8,883 bases of DNA from contig DMTU01000205.1 in assembly GCA_003476595.1 (NCBI GenBank), positions 11,934-20,816 on the forward strand. The letters are read 5' to 3'. Within the stretch, counting starts at the first letter, position 1; the number at the start of each line of letters is the position of its first letter. The notes beneath the pieces are model-generated. The model was given only the letters and a program-made list of their open reading frames with translations, was not told the DNA's origin and did not search any database. The translations under genes and the position numbers were made by a program. The DNA comes from Acidimicrobiaceae bacterium. Its GTDB lineage: Bacteria; Actinomycetota; Acidimicrobiia; Acidimicrobiales; Salinilacustritrichaceae. Shown here piece by piece: positions 1 through 5,991 of the stretch.

Positions 1-27
1 CAACCCGACCGGGGGCGGGGCCGCGGC

Positions 28-33
28 TACGGT
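28..33 (+). promoter_or_regulatory. putative -10 box for the first gene (leaderless start)
   Basis: TACGGT matches the actinobacterial TANNNT -10 pattern and ends 8 nt before the ATG at 42. Transcription would therefore begin at or within a base or two of the start codon. No Shine-Dalgarno sequence is visible between the box and the ATG, which fits a leaderless message. No convincing -35 can be seen in the few bases upstream. The short motif is weak alone; support comes from the same arrangement recurring at other genes here. Confidence 0.4.
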
Positions 34-41
34 CCGCCGCC

Positions 42-1052
42 ATGACGAGCCCCATCGAGCACGCCGGCTTCACCTTCGCCAGCATCATGGCCCTCGGTCC
101 CCAGCTCGCGGTCGAGACCGCGCAGCGCGCGGAGCAGCTGGGCTACGAGTCGTTCTGGACCGCCGAGACCACCGGACCCGAGGCGTTCACCACCCTCGCC
201 GCCGCCGGTGCCGCCGCGCCGTCGCTCGGGCTCGGCACCGGGGTCATCCCGATCCAGCTGCGCACGCCGATGACCGTGGCCATGGCGGCCGCGACCCTGC
301 AGGCGCTGAACCCGGACCGGGACGTGCTGGTCGGCATCGGCATCTCGTCACCCGTGGTGACCGAGCGCTGGCACGGGGTCGACTACGGCGACCGCCCCCT
401 CGCCCGCTGCCGGGAGTACATCACGCTGCTGAAGGAGATCTGGGCGGGTGATGCCGTGACCTTCGACGGCGACTTCTGGTCGATGAAGCGCAGCCGCCTC
501 GGCGTGCGCCTCGGCGAGCGCAAGCCCAAGGTCGTGCTCGGCGCCCTCAACCCGAAGATGCTGGCCCTCGGCGGCGAGCTGGCCGACGGCGTGCTGCTCA
601 ACTACCTGCCCGCATCCCACGTGCCCTGGTCCGTCGAGCGCATCCGCGAGGGCGCATCGCGCCGGACCGACGGCACCAGCCCCACCGTCTACGCCTACGT
701 GCACGCCGGGGTCACCGAGCGCGAGCACGGCATCGACAACGCCCGCAAGGACCTGTTCTCCTACGCCGTCGTCGACGCCTACGCCAAGAGCTTCGAGCGG
801 GCCGGCTTCGGCGACGACGTGGCCGAGCTGCGCGAGCGCCATGCCGCCAAGGACCGGGAGGGTGCCATCGGCGCCGTCAGCGACGCGTTCGTCGACGCCA
901 TCGACTTCATGGGCACCCACGACGAGGTCCGGGACTTCGCCCGGGAGTACGCGCAGGCCGGCGTCGACGCGCCGATCCTCATGCCGCTGCCGTGGGGTAC
1001 CGATCGCCGTCAGGTCATCGAGGACACGATGCGAGCGTTCGTCTCCGCCTGA
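42..1052 (+). CDS. LLM-class F420-dependent oxidoreductase (luciferase-like monooxygenase family)
   Basis: This 336-residue protein belongs to the bacterial luciferase-like TIM-barrel superfamily, whose actinobacterial members mostly use coenzyme F420 for hydride transfer to or from small organic substrates in the cytoplasm. Visible family marks are the N-terminal strand and helix leading to LGYESFWTAE (33-42), the GTGVIPIQLRTP segment (65-76), which is the usual cofactor-site region, and VGIGISSPVVTERWHG (97-112). A long helical stretch follows, and the C-terminal PILMPLPWG is typical. Length is normal for the family. The ATG at 42 lies 8 nt behind a TANNNT box. The minus-strand gene at 4104-5066 is a paralogue with matching segments at the same places. 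Substrate is unknown; FMN instead of F420 is possible but less usual in this subgroup. The family call is firm, the cofactor is inferred. Confidence 0.9.
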   Translation: MTSPIEHAGFTFASIMALGPQLAVETAQRAEQLGYESFWTAETTGPEAFTTLAAAGAAAPSLGLGTGVIPIQLRTPMTVAMAAATLQALNPDRDVLVGIGISSPVVTERWHGVDYGDRPLARCREYITLLKEIWAGDAVTFDGDFWSMKRSRLGVRLGERKPKVVLGALNPKMLALGGELADGVLLNYLPASHVPWSVERIREGASRRTDGTSPTVYAYVHAGVTEREHGIDNARKDLFSYAVVDAYAKSFERAGFGDDVAELRERHAAKDREGAIGAVSDAFVDAIDFMGTHDEVRDFAREYAQAGVDAPILMPLPWGTDRRQVIEDTMRAFVSA

Positions 1053-1102
1053 GCGGACCTTCGACCCTGGGCAGCACCCGCGGGGCGGCGCACGCTGCCG
1101 GC

Positions 1103-1900
1103 ATGACCGCCGTCGCAGGTCGGACGCAGCCCGACACGGGCAACCTGGGGCCCAAGCTCGCCGGTGCCGCGGCGATCTGGCTCGCGCTGTACCTCGTGAA
1201 CGAGTGGATCTGGGACGCAGCGTTCACCGACCTGTTCGGGCTGGACCTCGACGATCGCGCCACGGGTGCGGCCCACTTCTTCCTCTACGACACGGCGAAG
1301 CTCATGCTCCTGCTGGTCGGGCTGATCTTCGCGGTCGGGATGCTCAACACGGCGATCTCGCCGGAGCGGATCCGGGCGTTCCTGAGCGGACGGCGCCTGC
1401 TCACCGGCCTCGTCCTCGCCGTCGTGCTGGGCGCCGTGACGCCCTTCTGCTCCTGCAGCTCGGTGCCGCTCTTCATCGGCCTGGTCGCCGCGGGTGTGCC
1501 ACTCGCGATCACCCTGACCTTCCTCATCTCGTCGCCCCTCGTCAGCGAGACCGGCATCGTCATGATGGGAGGGACCTTCGGTTGGGACATCGCCGCCCTG
1601 TGGGTCCTCGCCGGCTCCGGTCTCGCCCTGCTCGCCGGCCTGCTGCTCTCGCGCTTCGACCTCGATCGCTGGGTGGAGCCGTTCGTGTTCGAGACCAGGA
1701 CCGTCCAGCTCGAGGAGCGCACCACCGAGGCGCTCGACGAGCTGGGACTCGACGCGTCGATCACCAAGGTGACCGACGTGGGCGAGATCGCCGGCTACGG
1801 CGTCATGGCCACGCCCGCGCTGGTCGTCGACGGCACCGTCGTGGTGTCCGGCCGCGTCCCGTCGACCAGCCACCTGCGGGAGCTGCTGGCCGCCACATAG
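1103..1900 (+). CDS. Permease (DUF318/ArsP-like) N-terminal half fused to C-terminal part of a thioredoxin-like domain
   Basis: The 265-residue product has two unrelated parts. Residues 18-183 are hydrophobic with about four or five membrane segments (near 20-37, 62-83, 99-133, 134-155, 162-182) and carry TPFCSCSSVPLF (113-124) and the FLISSPLVSE element (140-149), hallmarks of the first half of the DUF318/ArsP-like two-Cys permeases. After WVEPFVFE (190-197), where such permeases normally continue into a second homologous half, the sequence changes at about 199-203 into a thioredoxin_3-like ('redox-active disulfide protein 2') tail: helix LEERTTEALDELGLDA, then YGVMATPALVVDG with the cis-proline at 238, then VSGRVPS. 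The N-terminal strand and CxxC of that domain are absent. ATG 1103 is chosen because in-frame codons upstream read through non-coding-like DNA. Transport of arsenicals or metals is only a family-level guess; the protein may be non-functional as a transporter. Confidence 0.75.
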   Translation: MTAVAGRTQPDTGNLGPKLAGAAAIWLALYLVNEWIWDAAFTDLFGLDLDDRATGAAHFFLYDTAKLMLLLVGLIFAVGMLNTAISPERIRAFLSGRRLLTGLVLAVVLGAVTPFCSCSSVPLFIGLVAAGVPLAITLTFLISSPLVSETGIVMMGGTFGWDIAALWVLAGSGLALLAGLLLSRFDLDRWVEPFVFETRTVQLEERTTEALDELGLDASITKVTDVGEIAGYGVMATPALVVDGTVVVSGRVPSTSHLRELLAAT

Positions 1901-1903
1901 GTT
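1898..1903 (+). promoter_or_regulatory. putative -10 box overlapping a stop codon, for the SDR gene
   Basis: TAGGTT fits TANNNT and its first three bases are the TAG stop codon of the permease chimera. Seven nucleotides separate it from the GTG at 1911, giving a leaderless start. There is no purine-rich ribosome site in the 10-bp gap, so initiation by a leaderless transcript or by readthrough coupling are the alternatives. No clear -35 is present in the upstream coding region. Confidence 0.3.
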
Positions 1904-1910
1904 TCACGCC

Positions 1911-2708
1911 GTGCAGCTGCAGGACCAGAACATCGTCGTCACCGGCGCCGGAGGTGGCATCGGCGCCGCCCTCGTGCGCCGCTTCGCCCAGGACGGCCCC
2001 CGCACCATCGTGCTCGCCGACGTCGACGGCGCCGCAGCCCAGGCCGTGGTCGACGAGCTCGAGCCCGGCTTCGACACCGTGGTGGTCGAGGCCGACCTCG
2101 GCACCGAGGCCGGCAACGTCGAGGTCGTCCGGGCCGCGGAGGAGTACGGACCGGTCGACCTGCTGTGCCTGAACGCCGGCATCGCCGTCGGGGGCGGCGT
2201 GGAGGCGCCGGACGAGGACTGGTACCGGATCTTCGACATCAACGTCATGGCCCACGTGTGGGCCGTGCGGGCCGCCCTGCCCGGCATGCTCGCCCAGGGC
2301 TCGGGCTACATCCTCACCACGGCCTCCGCCGCCGGCCTGCTCACCAACCTCGGCGCCGCCCCCTACGCCGTGACCAAGCACGCCGCCGTCGCGCTCGCCG
2401 AGTGGCTGGCGATCACCCACGGCGACGCCGGCATCAAGGTGTCGTGCCTGTGCCCGCAGGGCGTGCGCACGAAGATGCTGTTCCCCGACGACGAGGACCT
2501 GGCCAAGTCCACCGGCGCCGAATCCGTCCGGATGCAAGGGGTCATCGAGCCCGACGAGCTCGCCGAGGTCGTGGCCATCGGCCTCGCCGACGAGCGCTTC
2601 CTGATCCTCCCCCACCCCGAGGTCCTCGACTACTGGCGTCGCAAGACCGACGACTACGACCGCTGGATCGGCGGGATGCGCAAGCTGCAGGCCCGCACCC
2701 AGGGCTGA
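1911..2708 (+). CDS. Short-chain dehydrogenase/reductase (SDR), classical type
   Basis: A 265-residue classical SDR that would interconvert an alcohol and a ketone (or reduce a related carbonyl) with NAD(P)(H) in the cytoplasm. The Rossmann glycine motif is TGAGGGIG (11-18). Asp36 and Asp38 after the second strand lean toward NAD rather than NADP. The NAG motif is at 88-90, and the catalytic tetrad reads Asn111, Ser139, Tyr152 (in YAVTK) and Lys156, with normal spacing. The C-terminal third, PQGVRTKML followed by ILPHPEVLDYWRRK, forms the variable substrate lid. Initiation is at GTG 1911; there is no in-frame ATG until deep in the fold. It sits 10 bp after the permease chimera and 11 bp before the next gene. 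The substrate cannot be read from the sequence; nearby CoA-ester enzymes suggest a lipid or steroid alcohol. Family assignment is secure. Confidence 0.93.
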   Translation: MQLQDQNIVVTGAGGGIGAALVRRFAQDGPRTIVLADVDGAAAQAVVDELEPGFDTVVVEADLGTEAGNVEVVRAAEEYGPVDLLCLNAGIAVGGGVEAPDEDWYRIFDINVMAHVWAVRAALPGMLAQGSGYILTTASAAGLLTNLGAAPYAVTKHAAVALAEWLAITHGDAGIKVSCLCPQGVRTKMLFPDDEDLAKSTGAESVRMQGVIEPDELAEVVAIGLADERFLILPHPEVLDYWRRKTDDYDRWIGGMRKLQARTQG

Positions 2709-2719
2709 CCGCCGGCACG

Positions 2720-2992
2720 GTGGCCGACACCTGGCTGCTGTCCCTCGGCCTGCGCCCGGGCGCGGAGATCCGGTTCCGGCGCGAGCCGGGCGAGCGCTGG
2801 CTGCCGGGGAAGGTGATGGGCCGGGAGACCGACGGCTCGGTCGACCTGCGCGACGCCCGAGGCCGGTCGCGGGCGATCCCCGTGGAGCAGATCGAGGTCG
2901 CCGAGCGCGGTCCCCGCGGCGGGCGGATCTGGACCCCGCTCACCGAGATCGTGGCCCGCACCGAGCAGCTCGACCTGTTCGGTGACTCCTGA
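2720..2992 (+). CDS. small conserved-type protein of unknown function, 90 residues
   Basis: A 90-residue product with no named function that I recognise. It is highly charged and its middle is strand-rich: W26 LPGKVMGRE, DGSVDLRDARGRSRAIPVEQIEV, suggesting a small SH3-like or Tudor-like beta barrel. After that come GPRGG and a C-terminal helix EIVARTEQLDLF. No signal peptide, membrane segment or metal-binding cysteine is present. The GTG at 2720 is the first usable start after the SDR stop, 11 bp away, with no strong ribosome site. Its last 11 bases overlap the start of the methyltransferase-glycosylase gene, so the two are probably translationally coupled. A nucleic-acid-binding or accessory role beside the glycosylase is a context guess only. 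Codon bias with G/C in third positions supports that it is expressed. Confidence 0.65.
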   Translation: MADTWLLSLGLRPGAEIRFRREPGERWLPGKVMGRETDGSVDLRDARGRSRAIPVEQIEVAERGPRGGRIWTPLTEIVARTEQLDLFGDS

Positions 2993-4052
2993 TCCCGTGG
3001 AGCGCGACACGATCGAGATCTACGACGCCGAGGTGACCACCTACCGAGCCAACCGGTCGTCCCGGTTCGCCGATCGGGCCGCCGCCCTGTCGTCGGCGGC
3101 CGCCGGCCCGGTGCTCGACGCTGGCTGCGGGCCAGGCACCTACCTCCCGTCCCTGGGTCCGGCTGTCGTCGGGCTCGACGCCTCGGTCTCGATGCTCGAC
3201 CTGGCGACCACCCACGGTCGCCCCCTGGTCCGGGCCGACCTCACCCGGCTGCCGCTGCGGCCCGGCGCGCTCGGCGGCGTGTGGGCCCGCAACTCCTACC
3301 TCCACGTGCCCCACGCCGAGCTGCCCCTCGCCCTGGCCGAGCTCCACCGCGCCACGGCCGTCGGCGCCCCGGTGGCGTGCTCGCTCATCACCGGGCCCGA
3401 CGACGAGGTGGTGTCCGACGACGACCTCCCGGGCCGGCGGTTCTGGCGGTGGAGCGACGCTGCGCTGGTCGACCTGCTCACGGGCGCCGGGTTCGAAGAC
3501 GTGTCGCTGTCCGGCGACCAGCCCCGCTTCGTCGACGCCGTGCGAGCGCGCACCCTCCCCGACTTCGTGGGACCGGACATGCGCGTGCTGGTCGTGGGGC
3601 TGAACCCGTCCCTGCACGCCGCCGATGCCGGCGTGGGCTACGTCACGCCGAGCAACCGCTATTGGAGGGCAGCGATCGGGGCCGGCCTCGTCACCGTCGA
3701 CCGCGACCCGTGGCACTCGCTGCGCGAGCACGGCGTGGGCATGACCGACCTGGTGAAGCGAGCCACCCGGCGCGCCGACGAGCTCACCGCCGACGAGTAC
3801 CGGGCGGGCGTCGAGCGCGTCGAGCGCCTCTGCGCGCGCCTGCAGCCGGGCGTGGTGTGCGTGGTCGGGCTCGCCGGGTGGCGCTCCGCCGTCGATCGCA
3901 AGGCCGCCGTCGGCCTGCAGCAGCGCGACCTCGGCGGCCGACCCGTCTACGTCATGCCGTCGACGTCGGGCCTCAACGCGAGCAGCCAGCTCCCGGACCT
4001 GGTCGACCACCTGCGCGCCAGCCGCGACCTCGCCGACCACCACCGTTCCTGA
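2982..4052 (+). CDS. Fused SAM-dependent methyltransferase and Mug-type mismatch uracil/thymine DNA glycosylase
   Basis: The 356-residue protein joins two domains. Residues about 14-190 form a class I SAM methyltransferase: motif I DAGCGPGTY (46-54), acidic VVGLDAS (62-68), RADLTRLPLRPG (84-94) and the NSYLHVPH loop (104-111). Residues about 192-350 resemble the Mug/TDG family of glycosylases, which excise U or T from G mismatches: VLVVGLNPSLHAADAG (202-217) with Asn208 at the position of the Mug catalytic asparagine, TPSNRYWRAAIGAGL (222-236), GVGMTDLVKR (251-260) and the MPSTSGLNAS loop (325-334) that contacts DNA. Both domains look full-length and all key motifs are intact. GTG 2982 overlaps the preceding stop by 11 bases; GTG 2997 (residue 6) is an in-frame alternative without overlap. 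The methyl acceptor is unknown. The sequence shows the fusion directly; joint action on DNA is inference. Confidence 0.88.
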   Translation: MTPDPVERDTIEIYDAEVTTYRANRSSRFADRAAALSSAAAGPVLDAGCGPGTYLPSLGPAVVGLDASVSMLDLATTHGRPLVRADLTRLPLRPGALGGVWARNSYLHVPHAELPLALAELHRATAVGAPVACSLITGPDDEVVSDDDLPGRRFWRWSDAALVDLLTGAGFEDVSLSGDQPRFVDAVRARTLPDFVGPDMRVLVVGLNPSLHAADAGVGYVTPSNRYWRAAIGAGLVTVDRDPWHSLREHGVGMTDLVKRATRRADELTADEYRAGVERVERLCARLQPGVVCVVGLAGWRSAVDRKAAVGLQQRDLGGRPVYVMPSTSGLNASSQLPDLVDHLRASRDLADHHRS

Positions 4053-4087
4053 CGCGCATATCGACCGCTCACGGTTGATCTGCGCGT
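4052..4087. terminator. hairpin between convergent genes, possible bidirectional terminator
   Basis: Outer arms ACGCGCA (4052-4058) and TGCGCGT (4081-4087) are exact reverse complements. After a 1x1 mismatch the inner arms ATCGACC (4060-4066) and GGTTGAT (4073-4079) pair with one G-T wobble around a 6-nt loop, GCTCAC. It fills most of the 51-bp gap between two genes that end toward each other. Neither side has a T-tract, so classic intrinsic termination is not shown; it could instead protect 3' ends or slow polymerase from both directions. Confidence 0.5.
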
Positions 4088-4103
4088 GAAGAACGAGTCG
4101 GGA

Positions 4104-5066
4104 TCAAGCCGGGGCGAGGTCCCGGACGGCCTGGCGCATGTCGTAGCCGAAGGGCAGCGGGGCCAGCGCCGGCGTGGTGACGCCGTTGTCGATGTAGCGC
4201 TGGATCTGCTCCCGGCACTTCTCCGGCGGGCCGTGCACGATGAGCTCGTCGACCACCGAGTTCGGGATGGCATCGAGCGCGGCCTTGCGGTCGCCGCTGT
4301 CCCAGGCGTCCCACATCGGCTGCAGCTCGTCACGGCCGAGCCACTCGTGGAAGGCCCGGTAGACGGGGACGTTCAGGTAGGCGGCGATGGCGAACTTGGC
4401 CGCGCCGTAGACCGTGTCCGGGTCGTCGATGGGTGCGCAGAAGATGCGGGCCACGATCTCCTTGGACGACCCGTCGGTGGAGGCGTTCTGCACGATCGGG
4501 GCCACCGTGGCGACGTCCTCGGCCGACAGCCAGTTGATGATGGCGCCGTCACCCTCGCGTCCGGCGAGCTTGAGCATCCCCGAGCGCAGGGCGGCGACCA
4601 GGATCGGCACCGGTTCGGGCGGCAGGGCCTTGAGCTGGAAGCCGTTGATGGAGAACGTGTCGAAGTCCTCCTTCACCTTCTCGCCGTCGAGGGCCTTGCG
4701 CAGGAACCTGACCATGTCCCGGACCTTCTTGTACGGCTCGTCGAACTCGATGCCGTTCCAGCGCTCGACGATGACGTTCGACGACGAGCCGATGCCGATG
4801 GCGAACCGGCCGGGCGCGGCCTGCGCCAGCGAACCGACGGACTGGGCGAAGCACGCCGGGCCCCGGGTGTAGGCGGGGATGATGGCGGTGCCGAGCCGGA
4901 GGGAGGGCGTCCACACCGAGGCCAGCGCCAGGGGCGTGAACCCGTCGTGGCCGTCGGCCTCGGCCGACCAGACGTCGGTGTAGCCGAGGTCCACCAGCTC
5001 CTCGAACTGCTCCTTCTGGGAGTGGAGGGGGCCGCTGAGCGGGATGGTCATGCCGTAGCGCTGCAT
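4104..5066 (-). CDS. LLM-class F420-dependent oxidoreductase, paralogue of the first gene
   Basis: A 320-residue luciferase-like TIM-barrel oxidoreductase, probably using F420. Family landmarks are LVDLGYTDVWSAEADGHDGFTPL (24-46), GTAIIPAYTRGP (59-70), GRFAIGIGSSSNVIVERWNG (86-105), the hinge YKKVRDMVRFLRKAL, VPILVAALRSGMLKLAGREGDG, and the C-terminal PLPFGYD. These align segment by segment with the gene at 42-1052, though the two proteins are clearly diverged. Start M1 (5066) lies 20 bp after the thioesterase stop on the same strand, with a modest CAGGG about 8 nt upstream, so it is read as the second gene of a two-gene operon and needs no promoter of its own. Context with a thioesterase suggests oxidation or reduction within a CoA-linked catabolic route, but the substrate is unknown. 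Confidence 0.9.
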   Translation of the reverse strand: MQRYGMTIPLSGPLHSQKEQFEELVDLGYTDVWSAEADGHDGFTPLALASVWTPSLRLGTAIIPAYTRGPACFAQSVGSLAQAAPGRFAIGIGSSSNVIVERWNGIEFDEPYKKVRDMVRFLRKALDGEKVKEDFDTFSINGFQLKALPPEPVPILVAALRSGMLKLAGREGDGAIINWLSAEDVATVAPIVQNASTDGSSKEIVARIFCAPIDDPDTVYGAAKFAIAAYLNVPVYRAFHEWLGRDELQPMWDAWDSGDRKAALDAIPNSVVDELIVHGPPEKCREQIQRYIDNGVTTPALAPLPFGYDMRQAVRDLAPA

Positions 5067-5086
5067 GTTCGCACCCTGCCACAGCC

Positions 5087-5941
5087 TCAGGTGGCCTGCT
5101 GCTCCTGCATGCGCTTGCGGCGGGCCTCGAACTCCTCGTGGAAGCGCAGGATCGTGGACTGGCTGGCCGTGGCGAGCAGCGTCCCGTCCTCGGCCCAGAG
5201 GTGCACGAGGCCGTGCCCGAAGCCGTTGGCGATGGCGTGGACGCGGATGTCGAGCAGGACCCAGTCGGTCTCGACCATGTCGACCATGCGCAGCGTGTTG
5301 TCGAGGCTGTTGCCGCCGGCGTGGCGGCCGAGGGCCTGGCCCAGGCCCATGGGCACGTAGTCACCGAGGATGGCGAGGGCGGCCCCGGACATCTCGAGGA
5401 TGTCGGGCATGCGCGCCCACATCGAGCAGTTGCCCTCCGGCATGGGGTTGCCGTCGAGCTCGTCGAAGGTGCGGGCGTTGGCGAGGCGGAAGTCGAGCCG
5501 CGCCATCATCCCGTCGGTGATGCCCTCCTCGTCCGGCGTCACGCCGAAGCGGATGTGGCACTGGTCCGGTGGGGGCACGTCGGGCATCTGCTCCCACATG
5601 CCCGCCGCCGGCTTGTCCCGGTGGCCGAGGGCGGCGTTGACGGTGAGGATCTCGCGGTCGCCCACGTGGCCGACGGCGCGGGCCTGGGTGACGCTCCTGC
5701 CCTGGTTGGCGACGATGACGTCGATGTCCATGATCGAGCCGGTCTCGGCGTAGGAGAGGTACTGCGCCGTCGCCCAGACCACGGGGCGGCCGGTCGTGCG
5801 CTCCATCGCCTCGATGCCGGCACCGAGACCGCAACCGCCCCAGAGGAAGTTCCCCCGGGTCGACACGCCGGGCGTCACCGGGATGTACCACCGGTTCGGG
5901 TTGTGGGTCGGCTGCAGGCCGAGGAAGGTCTTGGCGTCCAC
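5087..5941 (-). CDS. acyl-CoA thioesterase-like double-hotdog protein
   Basis: The product, 284 residues from GTG 5941, resembles TesB-type or 4HBT_3 thioesterases: two hotdog folds in tandem that hydrolyse acyl-CoA to free acid and CoA. Using this start, the first hotdog spans about 20-110, with NFLWGGCGLGAGIEAMERTTGRPVVWATAQYLSYAETGS as helix and strands (31-69). The second covers about 140-265, with SLDNTL (212-217), whose Asp214 matches the TesB catalytic Asp, and ATASQST (257-263), whose Gln261 matches the catalytic Gln. The C-terminus is a charged helix rich in Arg, Glu and Gln. The open frame extends to GTG 5986, which would add 15 residues of unpersuasive sequence; GTG 5941 is preferred because a TANNNT box lies 8 nt upstream. 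It is the first gene of the minus-strand operon with the F420 oxidoreductase. Substrate chain type is not visible. Confidence 0.78.
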   Translation of the reverse strand: MDAKTFLGLQPTHNPNRWYIPVTPGVSTRGNFLWGGCGLGAGIEAMERTTGRPVVWATAQYLSYAETGSIMDIDVIVANQGRSVTQARAVGHVGDREILTVNAALGHRDKPAAGMWEQMPDVPPPDQCHIRFGVTPDEEGITDGMMARLDFRLANARTFDELDGNPMPEGNCSMWARMPDILEMSGAALAILGDYVPMGLGQALGRHAGGNSLDNTLRMVDMVETDWVLLDIRVHAIANGFGHGLVHLWAEDGTLLATASQSTILRFHEEFEARRKRMQEQQAT

Positions 5942-5949
5942 GGGCCGGG

Positions 5950-5955
5950 AGCCTA
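5950..5955 (-). promoter_or_regulatory. putative -10 box of the minus-strand operon
   Basis: On the minus strand this reads TAGGCT, a TANNNT match, with 8 nt before GTG 5941. It supports a leaderless start for the thioesterase and decides between the two candidate starts, since the longer reading frame would place this box inside the coding region. No good -35 is visible at the expected distance. Confidence 0.35.
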
Positions 5956-5977
5956 CGGAGCACCCTGCGCCGTTCCC

Positions 5978-5983
5978 TAGTGT
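5978..5983 (+). promoter_or_regulatory. putative -10 box of the amidase gene
   Basis: TAGTGT is a TANNNT match ending 8 nt before ATG 5992. It favours 5992 over the in-frame GTG at 5980, which lies inside the box. It faces away from the minus-strand box at 5950-5955, with 22 bp between the two, so the upstream recognition zones of the two promoters overlap and RNA polymerase could probably occupy only one at a time. Confidence 0.4.
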
Positions 5984-5991
5984 CACTGGCC

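Noticed and set aside
1070..1099. Inverted repeat GGCAGC/GCTGCC just before the permease start, and a 5-bp hairpin at 1044-1057 over the preceding stop
   Set aside because: Short arms, long or tiny loops and no T-run; in DNA this GC-rich such repeats are expected by chance. CACGCT at 1091-1096 is too poor a -10 match to list.
841..2172. Long plus-strand open frame across the first oxidoreductase, permease and SDR genes
   Set aside because: It overlaps three better genes, encodes almost only Arg, Pro, Ala and Ser as expected of a shifted frame in GC-rich DNA, and has no recognisable motif.
2940..4043. Long minus-strand open frame opposite the methyltransferase-glycosylase
   Set aside because: Its composition is the antisense image of the real gene (runs of Gly, Val, His, Asp), whereas the plus strand has clear domain motifs.
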